Source of the DNA: Pseudomonadota bacterium
GTDB taxonomy: Bacteria; Pseudomonadota; Gammaproteobacteria; Steroidobacterales; Steroidobacteraceae
Assembly: GCA_021805275.1 (NCBI GenBank)
Contig: JAJZFQ010000022.1
Coordinates: 1 to 18,861 of the forward strand
DNA length: 18,861 bases
Direction of reading: 5' to 3'
Positions 6,280-15,393 of this stretch are shown here, in pieces. Both the position numbers and the translations under genes were made by a program. The notes under the pieces were generated by a model that was not told where the DNA came from, searched no databases, and saw nothing but the letters and a program-made list of their open reading frames with translations. The stretch's first letter is position 1. Each line of letters starts with the position of its first letter.

Positions 6280-7554
6280 ATGGTAGTCTCACCGCCCATG
6301 GAATCACCCGACAGCCAGAGCGATCTGGCACCCACGCCCCCCGATCTCACCGCGGTGCGGCGCCACCGCCGTATCGCCTGGATCGGGCTCGCGGTGTTCA
6401 TTCTGCTCATCGCCTTCGCGGTCTACCGCGGCCACCTGGATCAGCAGCACAAGGGCTTGCGCAACGCAGGCCCCATGCCCGTTGCGGTCGGCGAGGTTAC
6501 CGCGCGGAACGTGCCGGTGCTCATCGAGGCGCTCGGCACCGTCACGCCGCTCGCGACGGTGAACGTGCGCCCGCAGGTGAGCGGGCCGCTGGTGAAGATC
6601 GCCTTCCACGAAGGACAGATGGTGCACGCCGGGGCGCTGCTCGCGGAAATCGACCCGCGTCCCTACCAGGCCGCGCTCGATCAGGCGCAGGGTCAGCTCG
6701 AGACGGCCAAGGCGGCCCTCGCCACCGCGAGGATGGATCTCGCTCGTTACAAGCGTCTGCTCGCGCAGGACTCGATCGCGAGCCAGACCTACGCCGATCA
6801 GCTCGGCACCGTGCAGCAGGATGCGGCGATCGTCGATGCCGACACTGCGGCGCTCGAGACGGCGCGGCTGAACCTCTCCTACTGCCGCATCAGCTCCCCG
6901 GTGACGGGCCTGGTGGGCCTGCGCCAGGTGGACATCGGCAACCTGGTGCAGGCCGACCAGAGCACCCAGATCGTCACCGTCACGGAGATGCAGCCGATGT
7001 CGGTGCTGTTCACGGTGCCGGAGACCGACCTCGCCGAGGTGTTCCGTGAGATGCACCAGGGGCATCCGCTCAGCGTCGAGGCCTACAGCCGCGACATGCT
7101 GCATCGGATCGCCACCGGCACGCTCGCGAGCATCGACAACCAGATCAACACCACCACCGGTACGCTGCAGATGCGCGCGCTGTTCAGCAACAACGCCGAG
7201 CAGCTCTTCCCCAACGCCTTCGTCAACGTCAAGCTGATCCTGCGCACGCTCGCGAACCAGCTGGTCGTGCCGGGCGCGGCGGTGCAGAACGGGCCGTCGA
7301 GCAATTTCGTCTACGTGGTCGAGCCGAACCACACCGTGCAGCTGCGCACCGTGGTGACCGGGCCGACCGACGGCGCGTTCATCTCCATCCTCAAGGGCCT
7401 GAGGCTCGGGGAGACGGTGGTGACCGACGGGGCCGACGAGTTGCGCGACGGGGCGCACGTGCTCACGCCGGGTGAGAAGCCTGCCGCAGGGGCGGGCAAG
7501 GCGGCCGGCGCGCGGCGGAAGGGCGGCGGCAAGCCGGGCGGATCGCACGCATGA
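6280..7554 (+). CDS. mdtA: RND efflux periplasmic adaptor (MdtA/MuxA-like membrane fusion protein)
   Basis: A 424-residue HlyD/AcrA-superfamily adaptor that bridges the inner-membrane RND pump and the outer-membrane channel. One transmembrane helix (about residues 32-48) anchors the N-terminus, with no lipoprotein cysteine. The biotinyl-lipoyl half-motif follows at about 90-126 (VRPQVSGPLVKIAFHEGQ, ending LAEIDPRPY). An alanine/glutamine-rich alpha-hairpin covers about 127-197, the second lipoyl half is SYCRISSPVTGLVGLRQVD (about 200-218), and then come beta-barrel and membrane-proximal domains. The C-terminal ~25 residues are a lysine/glycine/alanine-rich tail. The ATG at 6298 (residue 7) is an equally possible start, since neither has a clear ribosome-binding site. 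The stop overlaps the next start by 4 nt (ATGA at 7551-7554). First gene of a four-gene efflux operon. Confidence 0.93.
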   Translation: MVVSPPMESPDSQSDLAPTPPDLTAVRRHRRIAWIGLAVFILLIAFAVYRGHLDQQHKGLRNAGPMPVAVGEVTARNVPVLIEALGTVTPLATVNVRPQVSGPLVKIAFHEGQMVHAGALLAEIDPRPYQAALDQAQGQLETAKAALATARMDLARYKRLLAQDSIASQTYADQLGTVQQDAAIVDADTAALETARLNLSYCRISSPVTGLVGLRQVDIGNLVQADQSTQIVTVTEMQPMSVLFTVPETDLAEVFREMHQGHPLSVEAYSRDMLHRIATGTLASIDNQINTTTGTLQMRALFSNNAEQLFPNAFVNVKLILRTLANQLVVPGAAVQNGPSSNFVYVVEPNHTVQLRTVVTGPTDGAFISILKGLRLGETVVTDGADELRDGAHVLTPGEKPAAGAGKAAGARRKGGGKPGGSHA

Positions 7555-10500
7555 ACCCGTCCCGGCCTTACATCCTGAGGCCGGTCGCCACCTCGCTGCT
7601 GATGGTTGCGATCGTCATCCTCGGGGCGATCGGTTACCTGCTGCTGCCGGTCTCGACGCTGCCCGAGGTCTCCTACCCGACCATCGTGGTCTCGACGTTC
7701 CTGCCCGGGGCGAGCCCGGACGTCATGAGCGCGACGGTGACCGCGCCGCTCGAGCGCGAGCTCGGTCAGATGTCCGGGCTCGACGAGATGTCCTCCCGTA
7801 CCTCGGCCGGCGCCTCGCAGATCACGCTGCAGTTCGACCTCAACCTGAACCTCGATGTGGCCGAAGCCGAGGTGCAGGCCGCCATCAGCGGCGCAAACCG
7901 ACTGCTGCCGGCGAGCCTGCCGGCCCCGCCGATCTACGCCAAGGTCAACCCGGCCGATGCCCCCATCCTGACGCTGGCGCTGACGTCCAGCGCCATGCCC
8001 ATCACCCAGGTGCAGAGCCTGGCCGATACGCGCATCGCGGAGAAGATCTCCCAGGTCGCCGGCGTCGGGCTCGTCAGCCTCAACGGCGCCCCGAAGCAGG
8101 CGGTGCGCATCGAGGCGAACCTCAACCAGCTCGCCGCCTACGGGCTGAACCTCGATGATCTGCGCACCACCATCGCGAACTCCAATTCCGATGCGCCCAA
8201 GGGCAATTTCAACGGCGCGGCGCACGCCTACACCATCGACGCCAACGATCAGATCGCCAGCGCCGCCGAGTACGCCAACCTCGTGGTGGCCTACCGCAAC
8301 GGTGCGCCGGTGTATCTTAAGAACGTGGCGCAGGTGCTGATGGGCTCGGAGAACAACGAGCTCGCCAGCTGGATGAACAGCACCCCGGCGGTGCTGATCA
8401 ACATTCAGCGCCAGCCCGGCGCCAACGTCATCGCGACGGTGAACAATATCCGCGCGCTGCTGCCGAGCCTGCGCGCCTCGCTGCCGGCGAACGTAAAGCT
8501 GTCCGTGGTCACCGACCGCACCGCGACCATCCGCGCCTCGGTGAACGACGTGCAGTTCGAGCTCGCCCTCGCCGTGGCGCTCGTGGTGCTGGTGATGTTC
8601 CTGTTCCTGCGCAGCGTGCCGGCCACCGTCATTCCGAGCCTCTCGGTGCCGGTCTCGCTGATCGGCACCTTCGCCATCATGTATCTGGCCGGCTTCAGCC
8701 TCGATAACCTCTCGCTGATGGCCCTCACCATCGCCTCGGGGTTCGTGGTCGATGACGCCATCGTCATGATCGAGAACATCTCGCGGCACATCGAGCAGGG
8801 CAAAAAGCCGCTCGCGGCGGCGCTCGAAGGCTCCGGTGAGATCGCCTTCACCATCGTGTCGCTGACCATCTCGCTGATCGCGGTGTTGATCCCGCTGCTG
8901 TTCATGCGCGAGGTGGTGGGACGGCTGTTCCGCGAGTTTGCGATCACGCTGGCGATCTCCATTCTGATCTCTGCGGTGGTCTCCCTCACCCTGGTGCCGA
9001 TGCTCTGCGCCAAGCTGCTGCGCCCGCACGCCGAGGAGCTCGCCCAGCAGGGCCGCTGGGCCCACAAGGCCGAGGCGTGGTTCAACGGCCTGCTCCAATC
9101 CTACGGACGGGGGCTTACCTGGGCGCTCGAGCGCGAGCGGCTGGTGCTGTGGATCGCCGCCGGCACGCTCGTGCTCACCGTGCTCCTCTACATCGTCATT
9201 CCCAAGGGCTTCTTCCCGCTGCAGGACACCGGGCTCATCCAGGCGACCACCACCGGGCCGCCCTCGATCTCGTTCAAGGCCATGGCGGGGCGCCAGCAGG
9301 CGCTCGCCGCGGTGCTGCGCCGCAACCCCAGTGTCGTCAGCCTCACCTCGTACATCGGGGTGGGCAGCAACAACATGACGGTGAACCAGGGGCAGATGCT
9401 GATCAACCTCACCCCGAAGGACGACCGCTCCGCGAGCCTCACCACGGTGATGGACCAGTTGCTCGCCGCTGCGCGCAGCGTGCCCGGGATTCAGCTGTCG
9501 CTGCAGCCGGTGCAGGACCTGACCATCAGCTCGATCACCGGGCGGGCGCGCTACCAGTTCATCCTCGGGGCGGCGAGCCGCGCCATCCTCACCCCTTGGG
9601 TGCCGAGGCTGCTCGCGGCGCTCAGGGGCTCCCCGGCGCTCGTGCACGTCTCGAGCAGCTTCACCGAGCAGGGCCGCACCATCCAGATCGACGTCGATCA
9701 CAGCACCGCGGCGCGCTTCGGCATCACCGATGCCACCATCGACAATGCGCTCTACGACGCCTTTGGGCAGCGGATCATCTCCACGATCTACACTCAGTCG
9801 AACGACTACCGGGTGATCCTCACCGCCAATCCGACGCTCTCGGACACGGTGCACGCGCTCAATACCTTCTACATCCCCTCATCCGGCGGCGGTGAGGTGC
9901 CGCTCGGCTCGATCGCGCACATCGCGGTGCGCAACGCGCCCCTGATGCTCGATCACCTCGGGCAGTTCCCCGCGGCGATGTTCTCCTTCGATACCGCCCC
10001 GGGCGCCTCGCTCGGCGCGGCGGTGGACGCGGTGCGCGCCGCCGAGCGGCAGGTCGGCCTGCCGGTGAGCATCACCACCACCTTCGAGGGCGAGGCGCTG
10101 GCGTTCGAGTCGAGCCTCACCAGCGAGGTGCTGCTGCTGCTGGCGGCGATCGCCACCGTCTACATCGTGCTCGGCGTGCTCTACGAGAGCTACATCCATC
10201 CCCTCACCATCCTCTCGACGCTGCCCTCGGCCGGCATCGGGGCGCTGCTCGCGTTGATGCTGGCCGGAGAGAGCCTGGACATCATCTCCATCATCGGCAT
10301 CGTGTTGCTGATCGGTATCGTGAAGAAGAACGCGATCATGATGATCGACTTCGCGCTCGCGGCCGAGCGTGAGCACGGCAAGAGCCCGCGTGAGGCGATC
10401 CGCGAGGCGGCGCTGCTGCGCTTCAGGCCGATCCTGATGACCACGATCGCGGCGCTGTTCGCCGCGCTGCCGCTGATCCTCGGCACCGGCACGGGCTCGG

Positions 10501-10676
10501 AGTTGCGCCGGCCGCTGGGGCTCTCGATCGCCGGCGGGCTGCTCTTGAGCCAGCTGCTGACCCTGTTCACGACGCCCGTGGTGTACCTGTTCTTCGACCG
10601 GCTGGCGCGGCGGGCCAAGGCCTGGGTGGGCGCGCCGGCGCGCGGCTCGGGGCCTGTGCCGATCGACTCGCCGTGA
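7551..10676 (+). CDS. mdtB: RND multidrug efflux permease, MdtB/MuxB-like
   Basis: A 1041-residue inner-membrane proton-driven pump of the HAE1 class, with 12 predicted transmembrane helices and two large periplasmic porter/docking regions. It opens with RPYILRPVATSLLMVAIVIL and shows MdtB-type stretches such as LPEVSYPTIVVSTFLPGASP. The proton-relay aspartates in helix 4 are D401 and D402 (GFVVDDAIVMIENI). The helix-10 lysine partner is K926 in IVKKNAIMMIDFA. Length matches E. coli MdtB (about 1040). Together with the next gene it fits the MdtBC/MuxBC arrangement, in which two different RND subunits form one mixed trimer. It is translationally coupled on both sides: ATGA at 7551-7554 and GTGA at 10673-10676. 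Substrates cannot be read from sequence; family members export bile salts, novobiocin and similar compounds. Confidence 0.96.
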   Translation: MNPSRPYILRPVATSLLMVAIVILGAIGYLLLPVSTLPEVSYPTIVVSTFLPGASPDVMSATVTAPLERELGQMSGLDEMSSRTSAGASQITLQFDLNLNLDVAEAEVQAAISGANRLLPASLPAPPIYAKVNPADAPILTLALTSSAMPITQVQSLADTRIAEKISQVAGVGLVSLNGAPKQAVRIEANLNQLAAYGLNLDDLRTTIANSNSDAPKGNFNGAAHAYTIDANDQIASAAEYANLVVAYRNGAPVYLKNVAQVLMGSENNELASWMNSTPAVLINIQRQPGANVIATVNNIRALLPSLRASLPANVKLSVVTDRTATIRASVNDVQFELALAVALVVLVMFLFLRSVPATVIPSLSVPVSLIGTFAIMYLAGFSLDNLSLMALTIASGFVVDDAIVMIENISRHIEQGKKPLAAALEGSGEIAFTIVSLTISLIAVLIPLLFMREVVGRLFREFAITLAISILISAVVSLTLVPMLCAKLLRPHAEELAQQGRWAHKAEAWFNGLLQSYGRGLTWALERERLVLWIAAGTLVLTVLLYIVIPKGFFPLQDTGLIQATTTGPPSISFKAMAGRQQALAAVLRRNPSVVSLTSYIGVGSNNMTVNQGQMLINLTPKDDRSASLTTVMDQLLAAARSVPGIQLSLQPVQDLTISSITGRARYQFILGAASRAILTPWVPRLLAALRGSPALVHVSSSFTEQGRTIQIDVDHSTAARFGITDATIDNALYDAFGQRIISTIYTQSNDYRVILTANPTLSDTVHALNTFYIPSSGGGEVPLGSIAHIAVRNAPLMLDHLGQFPAAMFSFDTAPGASLGAAVDAVRAAERQVGLPVSITTTFEGEALAFESSLTSEVLLLLAAIATVYIVLGVLYESYIHPLTILSTLPSAGIGALLALMLAGESLDIISIIGIVLLIGIVKKNAIMMIDFALAAEREHGKSPREAIREAALLRFRPILMTTIAALFAALPLILGTGTGSELRRPLGLSIAGGLLLSQLLTLFTTPVVYLFFDRLARRAKAWVGAPARGSGPVPIDSP

Positions 10677-13600
10677 ACTTCTCGCGCCTGTTCATCACCC
10701 GGCCGGTTGCCACCACGCTGCTGTCGTGCGGGCTGGCGCTCGCCGGGCTCGTGGCGTATTTCCTGCTGCCGGTCGCGCCGATGCCGCAGGTCGACTTCCC
10801 GGCCATCGTGGTGATGGCGCAGCTTCCGGGGGCGAGCCCGGAGACCGTCGCCACCAGCGTCACCACGCCGCTCGAGCGGCGCCTGAGCGCCATCGCCGGC
10901 ATCGACCAGATGACCTCGCAGAGCACCGAGGGGCGCTCCTCGATCGTGCTCATCTTCGATCTGAGCCGCGACATCCACGGAGCCGAGAGCGATGTGGAGG
11001 CGGCGATCCAGGCGGCTCGCCAGGACATGCCCGCCTCGCTGCGCTCCGACCCGACGTACTTCGCCTACAACCCCTCCGAGGCGCCGATCCTGATCCTGGC
11101 GCTGACCTCCACGACGCTGCCCATCGGCCAGGTGTACGACGCCGCCTCGACCATCATCCAGCAGAAGATCCTGCAGGTGCCCGGGGTGGGCAACATCGAC
11201 ATCGGCGGCAGCTCGCTGCCGGCGATCCGCATCGATCTGCAGCCGCGGCAGCTGTTCAACTACGGCATCGGGCTCGAGGACGTGCGCGCGGCCATCGCCG
11301 CGGCCAATGCCAACAGCCCCAAGGGGGCGATCAGCTTCAACCGCAAGCGCTATCAGATCTACGTCAATGACACCGCGAGCGAGATCGCGCAGTACCGCAA
11401 GCTGATCATCGCCTACCGCAACGGGGCACCGGTGCGCCTCGGCGACGTGGCGCAGATCAGCAACGGGGTGGAGGACGTGCGCACCCTGGGCCTGCTCAAC
11501 GGGCAGCGCGCGGTGCTCATGATCATCCGCAAGCAGCCCGATGCGAACGTGATCGAGACCGTCGATCGGATCAAGGCACTGCTGCCCGAGATCCGCGCCA
11601 GCATCCCGGCGGGCATCAACCTGGTGGTCACCCACGACCGCACCGGCTCGATCCGCACCTCGCTGCACGACGTGGAGATTACGTTGCTCCTGGCCGTGCT
11701 GCTGGTCGTGACCGTGGTGCTGGTCATGCTGCGCAATCCGCGCGCCGCGCTCGTGCCGGCCGTGGCCGTGCCGCTCGCGCTCATCGGCACGCTGGCGGTG
11801 ATCTACCTGCTCGGCTTCAGCCTGAACAATTTCTCCATGATGGCCCTCACGGTGTCCACCGGCTTCGTGGTCGATGACGCCATCGTGGTGATCGAGAACA
11901 TCACCCGGCACATCGAGGCCGGCGAGTCGCGCCTGCAGGCCGCCCTCGACGGGGCGCGCGAGGTGGGCTTCACGGTGCTCGCCATGAGCTCGGCGCTGAT
12001 CGCGGTGTTCACGCCCATTATCCTGATGGGCGGGCTGGTCGGGCGGATCTTCCGCCAGTTCGCCCTCACGCTCGCGATCACGGTGGCGCTCTCGCTCATC
12101 ATCTCCCTCACCACCACGCCGATGCTCTGCGGGCGGGTGTTGCGGGCACATCCGAAGCAAGGCCGGTTCTTCCGCGGCGTGGAGCGGGCCTTCAACGCCA
12201 CGCGGGACTTCTACGACCATACGCTCGGCATCGCCATCCGCCACCCCAGGGCGGTGATGTTCGCGCTGCTCGGGGTGGTGTTCCTGAACTTCTACCTGTT
12301 CGCCATCGTGCCGAAGACCTTCTTCCCGCAGCAGAGCTCGGGCAACATCAGCGGCTACATGGTCGCCGACCAGAGCAGCTCCTTTGTGGCCATGCAGAAG
12401 AAGCTGCGCTACGTGGTGAACATCATCAAGCGCGACCCGGCGGTGGAGAATGTCGTGGGCTTCGCCGGCGGGGGTTTCTTCGGCGGCAGCAACACCGCGC
12501 ATATGTTCATCACCCTGAAGCCGCTCGCCGAGCGCAAGATCTCCGACGCTCGGGTCATCCAGCGCATGAACCATGCGTTGCGCGGTTTCACCGGGGCGCG
12601 CCTGTACCTGCAGTCGGCCCAGGACATCCACTCCGGCGGCCGCCAGAGCTACGCCGAGTACCAGTACACGCTGCTCTCGGACAGCCTCGAGGACCTCAGC
12701 ACCTGGGCGCCGCGGATCGAGGCGGCGCTGAAGAAGGACCCGCAGCTGCGCGACGTGAACTCCGACCGGCAGGCGGCTGGCCTCGACGTGAAGCTGCACA
12801 TCGACCGTCAGCTCGCCGCGCGCTACGGCCTGAACCTCTCGCAGATCGACAACACCCTGTATGACGCGTTCGGGCAGCGGCTGGTCTCGACCATCTACCA
12901 GGACATGAACCAGTACCACGTGGTGATGGAGGTCGACCCGAAGTTCTGGAACAGTCCGGCGACGCTGAAGGATCTGTACGTGAGCACCGCCGGCGGGTCG
13001 CTCTCGGGCCTGGAGTCGACCATGGGGGCGGCGGGCGCGTTCCAGTTCGCCGGCGTGACCCGCACGGGCGCGGCGGCGAACTACGCCCTCAACCAGATCG
13101 CAAGCTCCGGCGGGGCGGCCTCCACCGGCAGCGCCCTCAGCACCGCGGCCGAGACCATGGTGCCACTGTCCGCCTTCGCCCACTACGGCCCGGGGATCAC
13201 CCCGCTCGCCGTCAACCACCAGGGTCCCTTCGTCGCCACGACGTTCTCGTTCAACCTGCCCCCCGGGGAGGCCCTCGGGGTCGCCACGGCAGCCATCCAG
13301 CGCACCCTGGAGGACCTGCACGTGCCGATCGGCATCCATGGGGAATTCGCGGGCAATGCCCGGGTGTTCCGCCAGACGGTCGAGGAGGAGCCGCTGCTCG
13401 TGCTCGCCGCCCTGGCCGCGGTGTACATCGTGCTCGGCGTGCTCTACGAGAGCCTCGCCCAGCCGATCACCATCCTCTCGACGCTGCCCTCGAGCGGCGT
13501 CGGGGCGGTGCTGGCGCTGCTGCTGTTCGGGGAGCCGTTCAGCCTCATCGCCCTCATCGGGGTGATCCTCCTGATCGGGGTGGTGCTGAAGAACGCCATC

Positions 13601-13939
13601 ATGATGGTGGACGTGGCGCTCGTGGCGCAGCGCGAGGCGGGCGTGGATGCGGCGCGCGCCATCCACGAGGCCTGCCTGCTGCGCTTCAGGCCGATCATGA
13701 TGACCACCATCGCGGCAATGCTCGGCGCGCTGCCGCTCGCGCTGATGAGCGGGCAGGGCTCGGAGATGCGCCGGCCGCTCGGCATCGCGGTGGTCGGGGG
13801 GCTAGCCATCAGTCAGGTGCTCACGCTCTACACCACGCCCATCGTGTATCTGTATCTTGACCGCTTCCGCCTGTGGTTTGCGCGGACCTTCACGCGTCGC
13901 GGCGCGCTGAGCCTGTCCGCCGGGAGATCTGCCCCATGA
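10673..13939 (+). CDS. mdtC: RND multidrug efflux permease, MdtC/MuxC-like, with insertion
   Basis: A 1088-residue HAE1-class RND pump, the second permease of the operon. It begins at a GTG overlapping the previous stop (GTGA, 10673-10676). The N-terminus (FITRPVATTLLSCGLALAGL) and LPVAPMPQVDFPAIVV are MdtC-typical. Relay residues are present: D401 and D402 in GFVVDDAIVVIENI, and K973 in VVLKNAIMMVDVAL. E. coli MdtC is about 1025 residues. Most of the excess is an alanine/glycine/serine-rich stretch at residues about 776-828, between LYVSTAGG and MVPLSAFAHY, where MdtC has only a couple of residues. This lies in the second periplasmic region, near the docking/porter domains. A basic C-terminal tail of about 20 residues adds the rest. 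The stop overlaps the outer-membrane gene's ATG by 4 nt. Confidence 0.95.
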   Translation: MNFSRLFITRPVATTLLSCGLALAGLVAYFLLPVAPMPQVDFPAIVVMAQLPGASPETVATSVTTPLERRLSAIAGIDQMTSQSTEGRSSIVLIFDLSRDIHGAESDVEAAIQAARQDMPASLRSDPTYFAYNPSEAPILILALTSTTLPIGQVYDAASTIIQQKILQVPGVGNIDIGGSSLPAIRIDLQPRQLFNYGIGLEDVRAAIAAANANSPKGAISFNRKRYQIYVNDTASEIAQYRKLIIAYRNGAPVRLGDVAQISNGVEDVRTLGLLNGQRAVLMIIRKQPDANVIETVDRIKALLPEIRASIPAGINLVVTHDRTGSIRTSLHDVEITLLLAVLLVVTVVLVMLRNPRAALVPAVAVPLALIGTLAVIYLLGFSLNNFSMMALTVSTGFVVDDAIVVIENITRHIEAGESRLQAALDGAREVGFTVLAMSSALIAVFTPIILMGGLVGRIFRQFALTLAITVALSLIISLTTTPMLCGRVLRAHPKQGRFFRGVERAFNATRDFYDHTLGIAIRHPRAVMFALLGVVFLNFYLFAIVPKTFFPQQSSGNISGYMVADQSSSFVAMQKKLRYVVNIIKRDPAVENVVGFAGGGFFGGSNTAHMFITLKPLAERKISDARVIQRMNHALRGFTGARLYLQSAQDIHSGGRQSYAEYQYTLLSDSLEDLSTWAPRIEAALKKDPQLRDVNSDRQAAGLDVKLHIDRQLAARYGLNLSQIDNTLYDAFGQRLVSTIYQDMNQYHVVMEVDPKFWNSPATLKDLYVSTAGGSLSGLESTMGAAGAFQFAGVTRTGAAANYALNQIASSGGAASTGSALSTAAETMVPLSAFAHYGPGITPLAVNHQGPFVATTFSFNLPPGEALGVATAAIQRTLEDLHVPIGIHGEFAGNARVFRQTVEEEPLLVLAALAAVYIVLGVLYESLAQPITILSTLPSSGVGAVLALLLFGEPFSLIALIGVILLIGVVLKNAIMMVDVALVAQREAGVDAARAIHEACLLRFRPIMMTTIAAMLGALPLALMSGQGSEMRRPLGIAVVGGLAISQVLTLYTTPIVYLYLDRFRLWFARTFTRRGALSLSAGRSAP

Positions 13940-15393
13940 TCCGTACCTCGTCGCTGCTCGCGGCGGGCCTGTGCGTTGGCCTTGCCGGCTGCGCCGTCGG
14001 CCCGAACTACCATCGCCCGGTGGCCCCGCCAGCGGCGGCCTTCAAGGCGGCGCGGGGCTGGCAGCCGGCCGAGCCTGCACCCATCGTGCCGAGCGCATGG
14101 TGGAGCGTGTACCACGACCCGGTGCTCGATCGGCTCGAGCGCCAGGTGGAGATCAACAACCAGGACCTCAAGGCCGCGGTCGCCGCCTACTACGCGGCCC
14201 GCGAGGCCGCTGGCGTCACCCGCGGGAGCCTGTTCCCATCCGTGGGACTCTCGGCGAACCAGACGCGCAGCGGCGGCGGGGCGGCCTCGACGTTCGCCTT
14301 TGGCGGCGCGCGCACCGCCGATGCCGCCGGCGGCAGCGCGAGCTGGGACCTGGACCTGTGGGGTAAGCTGCGCCGCGAGCTGCAAAGCGCCAACGCCACC
14401 GCGCAGGCGAGCGCCGCCGATGTGGCCGCGGCGCGCCTCTCGGCCCAGACCGTCCTCGCCCAGGATTACTTCCAGCTGCGGGCCGCGGAGCAGCAGCTTC
14501 GGCTCTTGAAGACGCTGGTGGCCGACGACCAGACGTCTCTGCGCATCGCGCAGAACCGGGTCACTGCCGGGGTGACGACGCTCGCGGACGTGTACGCCGC
14601 ACGCACGCAGCTCGAGAGCACGCAGGCCCAGGAGGACACGGCGCTGCTGAATCGGGCCACCCTCGAGCATGCCATTGCGGTGCTCATCGGGCGGGCTCCG
14701 GTCGGACTGTCGCTGGCGCAGGGACATCTGGCCGCGCGTGTGCCGGTGGTGCCGGCGGGCGTGCCCTCGCAGCTGCTGCTGCGCCGCCCAGACATTGCCG
14801 CAGCCGAGCGCGCCATGGCGAGCGCGAACGCGCAGATCGGCGTGGCCGAGGCGGCGTGGTTCCCGAGTCTGACGCTGTCCGGCTCGTACGACTTCGAGTC
14901 CTCGGCGCTCGCCGGGCTGATCAAGGCGAGCAACGCGGTGTGGTCGTACGGCCCGCAGATCGCGCTCAACCTGTTCAACGGCGGGGCGACCCTCGCCCAG
15001 ACCCGCGAGGCGCGCGCCAGCTACGATGAGACCGTGGCCAATTACCGTCAAACCGTGCTCGGGGCCTTCCAGCAGATCGAGGACGACCTTGCCTCGCTGC
15101 ACTTTCTCGCGGCCGAATACGCCGAGGAGCTGCGCGCCGTGGCTGATGCGAAGCGCTCCGAGGCCCTCACGCTGAACCAGTACAAGGCGGGCGTGGCTGA
15201 CTACGCGAGTGTGCTCACGGTGCAGGTGGCCCGGCTCAATGCCGAGATCACCGCGGTGAATCTACAGAGTCAGCGTCTCACCTCGAGCGCGGGTCTCATC
15301 GATGCGCTCGGCGGCGGCTGGAACAGCCGTTCGCTCGAGCAGCGCAACGACGGGGTGCGCGAGACGCTCAAGAGCACCGTCGCGATGCCGTGA
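13936..15393 (+). CDS. NodT-family outer-membrane efflux lipoprotein (TolC-like channel)
   Basis: A 485-residue outer-membrane factor that completes the tripartite pump. The frame is open from 13873, but the true start is the ATG at 13936. It has a GGGAG ribosome-binding site at 13922-13926, overlaps the preceding stop as ATGA, and begins a lipoprotein signal peptide (MIRTSSLLAAGLCVGLAGC) with acylation at Cys19. Right after it comes the family's typical AVGPNYHRP. Two repeated coiled-coil OEP domains follow. The first includes SASWDLDLWGKL and GVTTLADVYAARTQLEST; the second includes LLLRRPDIAAAERAMASANA, AEAAWFPSLTLSGSY and LNLFNGG. Length and order match NodT/OprM-type channels. Last gene of the operon; no clear terminator with a T-run follows. 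Confidence 0.94.
   Translation: MIRTSSLLAAGLCVGLAGCAVGPNYHRPVAPPAAAFKAARGWQPAEPAPIVPSAWWSVYHDPVLDRLERQVEINNQDLKAAVAAYYAAREAAGVTRGSLFPSVGLSANQTRSGGGAASTFAFGGARTADAAGGSASWDLDLWGKLRRELQSANATAQASAADVAAARLSAQTVLAQDYFQLRAAEQQLRLLKTLVADDQTSLRIAQNRVTAGVTTLADVYAARTQLESTQAQEDTALLNRATLEHAIAVLIGRAPVGLSLAQGHLAARVPVVPAGVPSQLLLRRPDIAAAERAMASANAQIGVAEAAWFPSLTLSGSYDFESSALAGLIKASNAVWSYGPQIALNLFNGGATLAQTREARASYDETVANYRQTVLGAFQQIEDDLASLHFLAAEYAEELRAVADAKRSEALTLNQYKAGVADYASVLTVQVARLNAEITAVNLQSQRLTSSAGLIDALGGGWNSRSLEQRNDGVRETLKSTVAMP

Noticed and set aside
7311..13666. Very long minus-strand open frames opposite the RND genes (up to 1158 codons)
   Set aside because: They are His/Arg/Asp/Gly-rich antisense translations of conserved RND coding sequence, an artefact of strong GC bias in codon third positions.
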